Source: Hormiphora californensis (Eukaryota > Ctenophora > Tentaculata > Cydippida > Pleurobrachiidae). Taken from it: 64,000 nucleotides of DNA. Where the stretch lies: the NCBI GenBank assembly GCA_020137815.1, contig CM035355.1:2171231-2235230 (forward strand), given 5' to 3'. The position numbers were made by a program, and so were the translations under genes. The notes under the pieces are model-generated. The model ran no database searches. It was given only the letters and a program-made list of their open reading frames with translations, and was not told the origin of the DNA. Numbering within the stretch: the first letter of the stretch is position 1; each line of letters opens with the position of its first letter. This document shows positions 36,301-44,697 of this stretch, piece by piece.

Positions 36301-39300
36301 AAGGATTGCCCCGAGGGTTGGGCAAGTGATCCGGGATCCAGCAAGTGTAGGAGATGTCTTGAACCCATTACTAAAGGTTATTGTCCCTGTCCACACGGTT
36401 CTGTTTTCAATGTTGCCCACGGATGTACCTCTTGTCCCACTGGGACGTACCATGTTGACTTCCGGTGTGATGCCTGCCCAGATGACGCTGATTCAGAGCC
36501 TGGATCTACTACTTGTGATTGTGGCACAGCCGCTGTCTGGAACAAAGATACAGGGCTATGTGAGGTGTGTGAGGAAGGCAGTGTAAACGTGGATGAGGTG
36601 TGCACTGTGTGTGAGCTGGGAGTGGAAATGGGAAGGTGTAAGTGTGAGAAAGGCATGGGATGGGACTTTGGCACTCAATCGTGTACGGAGTGTTCCGGAG
36701 GCGAGTATGTGACAGATTCCGGATGTACTAAGTGCCCCGATTTCATGATCCCTAACGGGGGACAAGACGGACTGTGTGTACTGTGCTGATAATGAATACT
36801 GGAATAGTGGGGTGTGTACCAAATGTAAGAGTGGTGAAATAGGACGATTTGATAATTGTGTTGAAAGTGCAAAACTCATCGGAACTTCATCGGATGCATC
36901 GTGGCGTATACCAGCTATTATTGCCGGTATCCTCTGTTTCATTTGTATTGCTTTGACTCTTGTCTCGGTGCGATTAAGAAGGGAGGTTGGACTGTTGAGA
37001 AAGAGGGGCATGGTCGAGGTTGAGGAATTGGGACCGATCGGTGCAGTCGAGATTGGGTTTGATAATCCCCACTATACCGGTGATGAGGTACATTTGTTAC
37101 CGGGTTCCGGGGACACTCAGATGTGATGGTGGGAGGAACTTCCAGAGCTCACAGGAAATGAAGTTAGTACAGATGTAATGGAGGGATGCGAGGATTCCAA
37201 AAGATAGTGACCCCAGAACTAATGCTTGGAAAAGTTTGGACTGGTTATTATAGGAGCACAGAGACACTCGAACACTAGATTTCGACAAAACTTTGCGAAC
37301 AAACTTGAATCAAGTTCAGCGTATGATCAGATAGGAAATATTTTAGGAACCCAGTTTTATTTTTCATATTTTGTATAATACATCCACATTCCACACACCG
37401 TGCCAGATGCATGTGTCAGAGACTCTTAGTATTTATAGTCGAAAACCACTCCAAGTGATCACTATAGTAACTTTACACTCTCTTCTTTCTTTTAACATTT
37501 TGTACATAATGACATCTCTTCGACTGAAGTTACCTAAGCGTCATCATCGTGTGTGATTTGATACAAATAGAATACCTCACACAATACACAACGTGTTAGT
37601 ATAATAATCCCAAACAAATCATGATCATAGCAGTGGTACGCTGTGTAACCAACCACTTTGAATCACCCAAGCAGTAGTAACCACCCATGGCATACCCGGT
37701 ACAAGTTTTATTAACTTCACCCAAACGGCTAACAATTACCTGTACTTGTTCCTTTGACCACCCAACCACCCATGACCCATGACTTGAATGACCCATGTAC
37801 AATTACCTCTTTTCAGTATCAGCCAGTTGTTCCTTTAGTCCATTTAGTTCTGCAACTAGCTCCTCTCTCCTCTCCACTTCCTTCCTGCGCTCCTGCCCAG
37901 ATGCCTCCAGAGACTCCTTCAATTCAGCACTCCTGTCCTCAGATTCTTTTAAAAACTGATTCTGTAACATACGTGTGGTTGAACTTTATGGAGAATTACA
38001 TCACATCCGTTCTGCCACATCGTAAATTATAGCTCGAAGGCTTAGTCCAATAAGTTACGATGTGGCAGAACCGGCGTGCAATGTGCATCATGCCACAAAA
38101 CTTCAATGAAAATGGTTTAATATTGGTAAAAAGACGCCTGATGGTCCGGGTCATATCGCACGAACCATGCTCTCAGTCTGCTGCTTATACTCTTCCTCCA
38201 TCTTGGTCATTCTAGCAGTTGTCTCGTCTATAAGATGCTGTAGAGCACCCTGTTGACTATCCCGCTCCTTCGCTCTTTCAGCTTGATCATCTTCCCTCTG
38301 GCGAGCCAGCTGTGGGTATAAAAAGGTCTAAACCTAAAGAGCCTTGGAGGACACAAAGTATCTAACAATAGGCAAAATATCAACAAATCAACTCAAAGCT
38401 CGGACAGATCAATTTGTGACATACCCTTGCCTCCCACTCTTTTTTCATGTTGGCCGCAGAATGAGCCTGGGTATTTTTAAATTCGTACGCCTGTCGTTCC
38501 TTTTGTTCTTTCAGCCGGGCATTATCGTCTAACAACTGAGGGAGCAATCACTAATTAGTTCTACTGTTACAGAGTCGAATAATGACAGTGTACGCTGACA
38601 GGCACCACTGTTCTCGTGCGATCCGAAGCACGGGAAGAGTGGTCAGTCATCACACCGACGGATTCCACAGGAAAGTTGGTAACCTTGGTAACCCTGGGTT
38701 ACTTACCTGTTGTAACCTCCGATCGAGGCCCCTATTCTGATTTTCCAGCTGCAGAACTTTACCACGGTACTCCGACCTAAACTCCTCCACTTCCTTCGTC
38801 TTTTTATCCAAAATCTGGTGAGGAAATAGCGTGGAAACTAGTGAGTAGTGTGGTAAGATTGGTTGACTGGACAGGTTGGTGAGCTATGTGCAGGTTAGTG
38901 AGCTATGTGAAAAAAGGAAGTGTACCTTCTGTAACAGTTCGTCATGGTACCGCTGAATCTTCATTCTCTCCTCGTTATACCGGTTGCTGAGGAGCCGTTC
39001 CTTCATCTGCAGTTCCTTCTCAATAATGCCCTGTAGTGAAGGCTAGATACGAATAGAAATGGAATAAACTTTTCTACGAATTACGAAACACGTACAATTT
39101 TTTCGATTCTAATTTCGAAGCTAATTTTTCCCCTCTCTCTCATGCCAAATCCATCTCTATCTCTCTCACTTTCGTATTTTATCTTTCTCCCCTTGTTTCA
39201 GCCTTTCTCATCTCTCTCCTCTCTTCATTTCATGAATATATGTGACACAGCCGCCAGGTGCAGTCAGGCGTCCATAAACTGGTCAAGTCGCAAGACATTC

Positions 39301-42147
39301 CTTCTACACTCCCTCCATCTGCACACATTTTCATTTCCTCTGATCTACGGTATTCTATTTCTTTCTGATGTTTTCCTTGAAATACAGAACTACTATTTTG
39401 GTTTGCACACCGGTAAATATATTAATATTTTAGTTAGCACTTGTCTTCGCTCATTTATCACCCTATAACACGACCCATGATCTCAAGCCGCGCTACTAAA
39501 CAAGAACGTGTATCACGTGACTAAACCACGTGACTCAAATAGTTACCCTGTAGTTGGGTGGTCCACCAGCATTCTCAGACTGATCCACAGCAGCTAGGGT
39601 TGTCCCCTGACTTGGCATTATCAAACCACTATCCAACAAACCTAGGAGAGAATTGTTAAGTTCATTATTTTGTTGGTGATGTCATCCCCTCACAGGATTC
39701 TTTTGCCACGCCTTGCGCGGGCCGTGGCTGGCAGCTGAGCTAGGGGAGACTGCGTTACCAAATTATTTTTCTGTCTGGCCAGCTGAAAGTGATTATTGTA
39801 TAGTTCTATTTTTGATTGTTATAGTACTTACCAGCTTGTTGCAGTAACGGCCGACCCGGTGTCGAGGAATAAATCTGATAGGAAGGGAGAGAAAGATGGG
39901 TAATATGATAGAGATTAGAGATGAATATAATATGTAGAATGGCTAAGTAGAAACAGTGTAGAAACAGGGGCCTATATATTTCGTGGAAATGAAAGACAGA
40001 AAGGGGGCTCTGAGAATGAACATGTGAGGCTCGGATTGTGAGCATAGAAAATACGAGGCAGGTGGTGGATTGCACTACGGGAATGTCGCTAATGATCATC
40101 CAATAAACCATGCAGCTGGCTTTCACTCTCCGTACTATTCTCCACTTATCCCTTTCGACTGATAGGTACACACCCTCTACTTTTCTAACTCTCTATATTG
40201 CACTCCACTAATATTGCCCTATGCTTTTCTAACCCTAACTATACACCTTTCTTTCACTTTTCAGTATTTGCTAAAGACACTTGTTCCTTGTTAGACCCAG
40301 ATTCATTGTTTCAATTGAAATTTTAGCAAATATGTTTCACATGATAATTGCTGGTATAATTGCAAGTAGTGGACTTCTCTTCAACGCATTTTCACTCTAC
40401 TACTTCATTAGGAGTAGACACAAGGTAACAAAGGTTGCATGTAAATAATTTCAGTATGAATCCTGCCATTTTAAACCTGCCTTTATTTCTAACAGAGCGT
40501 TGGTCAGTACCTCTTTATCCTTCTTAACGCAGTTGATTTGTTCGTCTGTGTAATAACAGCCCCAGCAATGGCCTTCTTTTACGACGGTATGCAGACAGTA
40601 ATCAATATTTTCTGGTTGTCATGGTAACAATTCTGTACAGCGTTGTTGTTCATTTCTCATCCATAACAACTAAGGTTTCCATGGTAACGCTAAATCAACA
40701 TTTTATCCATTTCAGAGACACTTTCGGAGCTCTATGTTTCGATCGTGTGGGGCTCATTTCGTATTGGTACGAATGTGAGTGTGTTTGTGACCACGACCCT
40801 CAGTGTGGTCCGGATGGTCGCCCTGATAAATCCATTTCATCCTATCAAGCAGAAATCCAGAGTTACCCTAGTGGTTCTGGGATATCTGATTTATTGTGTT
40901 GTGCGAGAGAGCCCTTACCGGTACATCAAGTGAGTTTTTAAATCACAATTTTAGACTCGGATCAGCGTTAAACTAAACACCGAGTTGTAAATTTACAGCT
41001 TCTCTCAAACTCCCCTGCACATATTTCATGTTTATGCTAATTGAAGGGGACAATGATAATTGCCCTCTGTAACTCTCGGTCTAGCAATGTGGCCATCTGT
41101 GTTGTCATTTTGAGAGTAGAGCGAGATAATATGGAAGATGAAGTTGAGGGCTCATCTAACACTCCTTCTCTCTCTCCTCTAGGTACTACCTAAAGTGTTG
41201 CCCTAACTACCAGAGATCTTGTCAGATTCTCAATGTCGTGGATATGGCGGTTATGATTTGCGTTGGGTCCATCTCTAGTGGAGTTTCAATCCACAAGCTG
41301 AGGAGCTCAAAAGAGCAGTCAGTAGGGTGGGAACAAAAGTACCACGCGAATGTTACTGTTGCAATTCTCACTTCCCTTGCGTTTGTCTGTAATCTCACAT
41401 ATCTGGCGGTATATGTGAAGTATGTGTTTGGATCGAGCTGTGACCAGGATGCAGATACATATCAGGACTACTTCAATGTCGTTATCATGACCATACCCCT
41501 CAATTCAATGTTCAATCCCGTGGTGTATGTGATCCGAAAAAAGGAAATGAGGAATTTTATAAAGTTGTTGATTCAGTGCAAGGACCTACCGGCCGTGCCC
41601 TCAGTGGCTCTCCCCTCCCACTAAGCACTTCATCCTCAGATGTTATACTCAGGTCGGGCAAGGAGGCAGCCTTTTTGTGTGAACTGGGGGTGTGGGAAAG
41701 TTTCCGTTTATCGCTCGGCCCTGGCTGCGAGTCTAGGAACATTGTGACTGATGATGGTAGGGGATCCACTGGGCCACCGGGTGGCGAGGAGAGGAAGGGT
41801 TCTCCAACGGAGTTTCGTTCTAACATAGTTCGGAGGAGTTCAGCGTGTTGATTTCTTGTGATCTTCCATCTCTTGTCTGTGGTGTTGGGTTCGTTCAATT
41901 TCCGGACCCATGATGCAATTCTTTTCTGATCTGAAAACGGTAGTTAATAATGAACGAGATATTTCTAATCGAAACGAGATGTTTTGTTCAAACTCCGAGT
42001 AACACTGTCGAGCACTTTCGCCAGCATCTCTTCTCAAATCAAGGAACGAGGTGTGATGGACTGTCTCTTACCTTCCTTGTCTGGTAACCTCAGTACGAGA
42101 GGTTCTAGCTGTGCAACAAGATCTGTGTATACCAAATCTGCACTCAT
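15354..42147 (-). CDS. CEP112: CEP112 (CCDC46) homologue, centrosomal coiled-coil protein
   Basis: Twenty-one exons, all phases closing, give 893 aa (human ~955): 42147-42072, 41930-41590, 39874-39832, 39641-39547, 39030-38926, 38814-38707, 38535-38425, 38309-38166, 37961-37807, 21855-21720, 21528-21442, 21079-20940, 20382-20272, 19558-19456, 18713-18612, 18033-17953, 17140-16978, 16790-16672, 16520-16371, 16132-16003, 15535-15354. Residues 1-45 match the conserved CEP112 N-terminus (LVLRLPDKE, ASWVRKLNEP). From about residue 185 to the end it is almost pure coiled coil. It includes EKELQMKERLLSNRYNEERM, TARMTKMEEEYKQQTES and the family's C-terminal signature (YEEKIKG, REELEETIAALKTQSTILEQ). 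Exon 9 ends in phase 2 (AG) and exon 10 opens with G, so the 15.95-kb intron 37806-21856 joins them exactly. That intron contains the SRCR gene; intron 2 contains the GPCR gene. Confidence 0.95.
17222..17372. repeat. MITE-like hairpin in a CEP112 intron
   Basis: The left part (AACGATTCAAATGGTATTAC, CACTACCACGGATGG) is mirrored by CCATCCGTGGTAGTG and GTAACCATTTGAATCGTT. Arms are about 65 bp with a few mismatches and a short GATCGGCAGTGACGTC centre. It lies immediately beside dispersed repeat copy B. Confidence 0.9.
17435..17930. mobile_element. Dispersed repeat, copy B (in CEP112 intron)
   Basis: Reverse-complement relative of 7131-7690; see copy A for shared landmarks. It begins near TTTTTTCCCTGCCCGGGTGG and ends near GGGCAGGGAAACACCGCATT with the CATTATG...CATAATG palindrome. 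It lies in the intron between CEP112 exons 17953-18033 and 16978-17140. The inner part differs more strongly from copy A than the ends do. Confidence 0.7.
18835..18930. repeat. CT-rich low-complexity tract
   Basis: (TATCGCTC)n followed by (TCTCTT)n-type pyrimidine repeats inside the CEP112 intron between 18713 and 19456. On the CEP112 strand it is a purine tract. Confidence 0.85.
22076..37126 (+). CDS. Large multi-SRCR / WSC-like transmembrane receptor, nested in CEP112 intron 9
   Basis: About 43 exons encode ~2,200 aa. Order: signal peptide (MNLVEISLLLLLITAG, exon 22076-22300), eight SRCR domains, a sandwich-like region, one SRCR, two WSC-like domains, four more SRCR domains, a Cys-rich stalk, a membrane helix and a short tail. 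Each SRCR shows GTVCDD, an IC..MGY.C block, LDD..C, and NC.H.ED.FL.C. Most are built from three exons: an N-terminal exon (F.LV...G.GLLLA), a GTVCDD exon and a C-terminal exon. Units start and end in phase 1, which favours duplication by exon shuffling. Multi-SRCR proteins act in adhesion and pathogen recognition; in sponges they are linked to aggregation factors (known from the family, not shown here). Anomalies: a duplicated exon, a phase mismatch near 28400-28533, one GC-AG intron (32361-33144) and a frameshift near 36775. Confidence 0.9.
23383..23535 (+). other. Tandem duplicate of the SRCR1 C-terminal exon
   Basis: Nearly identical to 22676-22828, with the same length (153 nt), acceptor, donor and phase 1-1. 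Flanking intron sequence is duplicated too (about 22545-23060 against 23240-23690). Splicing both copies in would keep frame but give 1.5 SRCR domains; one copy is enough for a normal domain. After the first copy a decayed copy of the next exon (GGATACAGCTGTGATTATTG at 23041) runs into a stop codon and a transposon end, so only the second copy leads into an intact exon 23672-23772. The two copies may be mutually exclusive alternatives. Confidence 0.85.
23810..23981. mobile_element. 172-bp pogo/mariner-type MITE in SRCR intron
   Basis: The ends CAGTCGGACCCCGATTTA and TAAATCGGGGTTCGACTG are inverted repeats flanked by TA on both sides. Internally the phrase CCCCGATTTACCGGG is repeated five or so times. 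CAGT(C/A)G... termini with TA duplications are typical of pogo/Tigger-like elements. A lone right end of the same family (TAAATCGGGGTCCGACTG) lies at 23219-23237. Confidence 0.8.
26103..26262. repeat. 22-bp minisatellite with a TTGCTTAGCAA core
   Basis: Seven units of GTGGTA(A/G)GT(T/C)GCTTAGCAAC follow directly on the exon ending at 26112. The repeated GTGGTAAGT reproduces the 5' splice site of that exon (TGTG|GTAAGT), so each unit carries a potential decoy donor. Confidence 0.9.
29580..30208 (+). other. Non-SRCR beta-rich region of the receptor
   Basis: Exons 29580-29661, 29761-29872 and 30031-30208 join in phase and encode about 124 residues between SRCR8 and SRCR9. Visible phrases are LSLVGLPEVEFIKIYLRDPR, ITFEHSGQPTEILINFDPVR and LHIYGVSGTMEIAEVTAYSA. 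The ending resembles the last strands of galactose-binding-like (F5/8C or fucolectin) folds. I infer a carbohydrate- or ligand-binding beta sandwich, but the family is not certain. Confidence 0.55.
30336..31057 (+). other. SRCR domain 9 of the receptor
   Basis: Exons 30336-30445 (TFSLVNKAGNP...GYGLLKA), 30600-30712 (EGTVCDDGFTQEAADAICMS) and 30921-31057 (ISNCTFDT...NCAHDEDVFISCG). The core junction is phase 2 here, unlike most other domains of the array. Confidence 0.85.
31210..32099 (+). other. Two tandem WSC/apple-like Cys domains
   Basis: Exons 31210-31359, 31466-31612, 31716-31868 and 31953-32099, all phase 1-1. Each domain is encoded by two exons and has the pattern LGCW.D...AIPSLE, then C...A...GY.VFA, then C.(S/G)......Y.....D.C....GG and a final VYEI or AYKI. 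This module is common in invertebrate extracellular proteins and is related to WSC/PAN-type lectin-like folds. The second copy starts SLGCWKDDYHRAIPSLEFTD. Confidence 0.8.
32399..32837 (+). mobile_element. Helitron-like element A
   Basis: Starts TCTATATTATAAAG directly after an A and ends GGGCTTTCTAG directly before a T, which is the TC...CTRR structure inserted between A and T that is typical of Helitrons. A block AAATGCGTGGCGTGATGA..., followed by ACGTGCAAATAGAGGGGGGT, is shared with element B. I could not find the expected short hairpin upstream of CTAG, and there is no Rep/helicase ORF, so it is non-autonomous at best. It lies inside the GC-AG intron of the SRCR gene. Confidence 0.5.
32838..33050 (+). 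mobile_element. Helitron-like element B, head to tail with A
   Basis: Starts TCCTTATTATAATTTGC exactly where element A ends and finishes AACGGGCTTTCTAG before a T. Its first ~70 bp match the start of element A (ATGCGTGGCGTGATG, CACGTGCAAATAGAGGGGGG, TTGCCAAGGAGGTG). It is shorter (213 bp). The head-to-tail junction CTAG|TC is what tandem Helitron insertion would leave. Confidence 0.5.
36181..37126 (+). other. Cys-rich stalk, membrane helix and tail of the receptor
   Basis: After SRCR13 a stalk with many CPxG/CxxC repeats (YICPEGAHQVNEKCEPCPRN, CPTGTYHVDFRCDACPD) resembles GCC2/GCC3 or TNFR/ephrin-receptor type Cys-rich modules. The frame stops at 36787-36789 (TGA). In the neighbouring frame it continues seamlessly (YCADNEYWNSGVCTKC...), then a hydrophobic helix near 36908-36970 (IPAIIAGILCFICIALTLVS) and a ~50-residue cytoplasmic tail with an NPHY motif (NPxY type, an endocytosis or PTB-binding signal), ending at 37126. 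Crossing between frames needs a two-base change in the TGTGTG run at 36773-36778. Confidence 0.8.
37127..37806. other. 3' flank of the SRCR gene inside CEP112 intron 9
   Basis: No coding exon seen. It should hold the 3' UTR of the SRCR gene. A repeated phrase of the type CCCA(A)ACCACCCATG(A) lies at 37650-37790. The CEP112 donor of exon 9 is at 37805-37806. Confidence 0.5.
40332..41624 (+). CDS. Short class A-like G-protein-coupled receptor, nested in CEP112 intron 2
   Basis: Four exons with closing phases (40332-40424, 40496-40586, 40716-40929, 41183-41624) give 279 aa with several hydrophobic helices. TM1 is near residues 4-24 (MIIAGIIASSGLLFNAFSLY). TM2 contains FILLNAVDLFVCVIT, where N-A-V-D-L matches the usual LAxxDL. 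TM3 ends TTLSVVRMVALINPF, so the canonical DRY is replaced by VRM. TM7 ends NSMFNPVVYVIRKKEMR, a good NPxxY followed by a basic helix 8. It is shorter than typical rhodopsin-family receptors, and TM5/TM6 (VTLVVLGYLIYCVV; NVTVAILTSLAFVCNLTYLA) are close together. Ligand unknown. Its stop codon lies inside CEP112 exon 2 on the other strand. Confidence 0.8.
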
Positions 42148-42311
42148 ATTAACATTCTAAACCAATCAAATTGGATTGTTAGTTGTTATAATTGCTCCAT
42201 TGAATTAAAACCAATTTTAACTTAATGAAGAAAACAACATTGTATATGTAGTAGCTGACAGCTGTACCCCAATAAAAACATCAAAATTCAAGTGATTTTC
42301 ACAGATTGCAA

Positions 42312-43181
42312 TTAGCTCTGAAGGTTTGAAACACTGTAACAAAACAACTCACTGCTTCCCGGGACAAAATGAACGTTTGGCAGACGTCCAAAATTCTCTC
42401 GAAAATACACTGTCCTTGTGTCAGGGTCTTCATTAGTAACAGATAACAATACATCACAGCTTTCGATAACAGTTTTTATAGGTTCAGGTTGTTTTGAAAA
42501 TACAAACACATCCAAACACCCCTTATCTACGATAATGATACGGTTCCTAAAAGATTCTTCATTTCGCTGAAATTCGGGGTACTCTCCGTAAATTGATTTA
42601 TCTCGTAGTGGAAAATACTGAAGAGTTTTAGTAAACTGAGATACGTTTGTAACGTCCAAAAGACTGCAATACATCCTTGGGTAGAGCATTTGAAAGTTAT
42701 TGAACTCATCAACTCTTGTTTTGTATTTTGGTCCACCATTCCGTGTATTTGTCTCTTTGTCATCTCCAAACTTTCCCTTGACAATTTCCAGACATTTTGG
42801 TGATACATCCGTGGTAATGCCTATGATGCTGTTATTCCATTGTTTCAAGGATCCTAGAAGGCGTGGTAAAATAGGTGCAGTACCGCAACCAATCTCGAGT
42901 AATATGTTTGTCCGATCAGACGAGAGAAAAGATCGATCCGTTATTATCTTTGACAAAACAGGGGCGATTTCCTTTGAAGAACAATACCAAGAAGGTTGTC
43001 TCCCTGATCTGTATTCATTTTCCCAGGTCTCGGGATTGGCTAGATCATTTAAAATGGACGGTGGAGGTACATCCGAAGAAAAGTCCGTAGCGAGAAATGC
43101 TGTCTGCGGACGGAGATTTATCGGAGAGTGTTTTTGACGCAATAATCCATTGATAAGGGACCTTAACTTGATTACTGACAT
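42312..43181 (-). CDS. CSKMT: CSKMT/METTL12-like mitochondrial-type protein methyltransferase
   Basis: Intronless 289-aa ORF. Residues 1-35 are basic and Ser/Leu-rich, consistent with a mitochondrial presequence. A class I SAM-binding motif I follows (NILLEIGCGTAPILPRLL, about residues 92-109), then IIGITTDVSPKCLE (motif II), RIIIVDKGCLDVFVFS (matching the DKGTWD block of the CSKMT family) and a late SVTNEDPDTRTVYF block that parallels the family's SDEDPDxR. CSKMT methylates citrate synthase on lysine in the mitochondrial matrix; the assignment here is by motif pattern, and a METTL-type relative (EEF1A/METTL13 group) cannot be excluded. It lies 164 bp upstream of CEP112 on the same strand. 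The lack of introns contrasts with most neighbours and may reflect retroposition. Confidence 0.7.
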   Translation of the reverse strand: MSVIKLRSLINGLLRQKHSPINLRPQTAFLATDFSSDVPPPSILNDLANPETWENEYRSGRQPSWYCSSKEIAPVLSKIITDRSFLSSDRTNILLEIGCGTAPILPRLLGSLKQWNNSIIGITTDVSPKCLEIVKGKFGDDKETNTRNGGPKYKTRVDEFNNFQMLYPRMYCSLLDVTNVSQFTKTLQYFPLRDKSIYGEYPEFQRNEESFRNRIIIVDKGCLDVFVFSKQPEPIKTVIESCDVLLSVTNEDPDTRTVYFRENFGRLPNVHFVPGSSELFCYSVSNLQS

Positions 43182-43418
43182 GATGAACGGAGTTTACATG
43201 GACTCACGTCGTCCATTAAACGGTTAACAAAGCAGTAAACAGACAAAACGGTTCGGAGACCGAAAAACAAAAAAAAATCGCGACAACAGCAAAAAAACGT
43301 TTGCGTCGCGAATTTAAAAAACGGATATTTTTGCGAGGCATATAACGGAGCGCGCGAAAATATAAAATTATTCAGTGCTTTATTGTGCCGCGCGCCTTTT
43401 ATTTCCAAATCAAGAAAT

Positions 43419-43562
43419 TAGTGGAAGCTCTTACGGTGTTCCCACGCCCGTGGGAAAAGAGAGATAGATAGAAATACTAAGAGAGAGAAAATTCTCTCTT
43501 TTAGTATTTCTATCTATCTCTCTTTTCCCACGGTCGTGGGAATACCGTAAGAGCTTCCACTA
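43419..43562. mobile_element. Palindromic MITE with TA ends
   Basis: TAGTGGAAGCTCTTACGGTG at the left is mirrored by its reverse complement ending at 43562. The arms are about 70 bp and nearly perfect around AGAGAGAAAATTCTCTCT. TA is present at both outer edges. The whole unit folds into one hairpin. Confidence 0.9.
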
Positions 43563-43744
43563 AATGAAACTGGCTCAGATTTTTTGGCTGAAAGGCGGAT
43601 TTTTTAAAACTGTCCTCCCCTTTTTGCATTACGGATCGCTGCTCCACCCCCTTGATAAGATAGAGACTTAAAATTTAGAGGTTAGGACTATCATGGCAAG
43701 TTCTTCCTAACTTCCAAATTTAAAGTCACAATTTTATCAGGAAC

Positions 43745-44103
43745 CAGAAACATCTCTGATACAATACCAACTTGAGAAAAGCACTGCACTTTCTCCCAGT
43801 AGCTGAGAGAATTGAGTTCAAAGTATGTGTACTGGTGTATAAATGTGTCAACGGTGTTGCACCTGGCTACTTATCTGACCGAATTCAAAAAAGAAGGAGG
43901 AAATCTATGAGTCTCAGAAAAGATGACGACAACCTTCTCTTGGAGACACCAAGGGCTAGGTATAAACTAAACGAAAGTGCCTTCAGTGTATGCGGCCCGA
44001 AGTTTTGGAACCAATTGCCAAGAAGACTTAGATCTGCCGAATCCTTAAACAGTTTTGAAAGAGATCTGAAGACGCATCTGTTTGGAAAGGTATTTGGGTA
44101 GTT
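43745..44103 (+). pseudogene. 3' fragment of a non-LTR retrotransposon (LINE) reverse transcriptase
   Basis: An open frame without its own ATG (from 43772) reads LHFLPVAERIEFKVCVLVYK, then CVNGVAPGYLSDRI, ESAFSVCGPKFWNQLPRRLR and LNSFERDLKTHLFGKVFG before a stop at 44101. This is the characteristic C-terminal region following the RT domain in CR1/L2/Jockey-type LINEs (LPV..RI.FK...L.YK..NG.AP.YL....; WN.LP..IR; F...LK..LF). The catalytic RT part and endonuclease are missing, so it is a 5'-truncated copy, as usual for LINE insertions. Confidence 0.85.
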
Positions 44104-44194
44104 TTGGCGTTAGAAGTCTTCTGTGTGGGTTGTGGTTTGTTTTCTGTCCTGGCGTTTGCGTTAGGCTTTGGTTGCATCGGGGGTTTGTAGTGTG

Positions 44195-44525
44195 GTCTTC
44201 CGGTGGAGTCTGTGAAGTGGTGGTGGGGTCTGTGAAGTGGTGGTGGAGTCTGTGAAGTGGTGATGGTGGTGTCTGTGAAGTGGTGGTGGAGTCTGTGAAG
44301 TGGTGGTGTCTGTGAAGTGGTGGTGAGGTCTGTGAAGTGGTGGTGGAGTCTGTGAAGTGGTGGTGAAGTTTGTGAAGTGGTGGTGGAGTCTGTGAAGTGG
44401 TGGTGGAGTCTGTGAAGTGGTGGTGGAGTCTGTGAAGTGGCGGTGGAGTCTGTGAAGTGGTGGTGAAGTATGTGAAGTGGTGGCGTAGCATGTGATGTGG
44501 TGGTAGGGTCTTTGAAGTGGTGCCT
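44195..44525. repeat. 20-bp minisatellite
   Basis: Units of AGTCTGTGAAGTGGTGGTGG, about 15 copies with short deletions. It directly follows the LINE fragment and may be its expanded 3' tail or an unrelated array. Read on the minus strand it creates a low-complexity Thr/Pro/His ORF (44045-44590), which is not a gene. Confidence 0.9.
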
Positions 44526-44697
44526 CTTTTGGCTTTGAAGTGAGGTTTTGAGGTGATCTGCTGAGTCTCGGTTTGGAGTTTTAGATTCATCGTGGGATAG
44601 GCTGTGGGAAAGGCTGTGTTGTGGTGAAGTCTCGGATGGGAGGTCTTTCCTTTTACGTCCTACATTCCTCTACTGTGCTACATTCCTATCATTACTA

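Noticed and set aside
36049-36674. Long minus-strand ORFs opposite the receptor stalk
   Set aside because: Antisense shadows of a Cys-rich coding exon.
37807-42147. A separate short coiled-coil gene distinct from 15354-21855
   Set aside because: Exon 9 and exon 10 phases fit, and each half matches a different end of the same CEP112 family protein, so one gene is the better model.
44045-44590. 181-aa Thr/His/Pro-rich minus-strand ORF
   Set aside because: Read-through of the 20-bp minisatellite, antisense to the LINE fragment.
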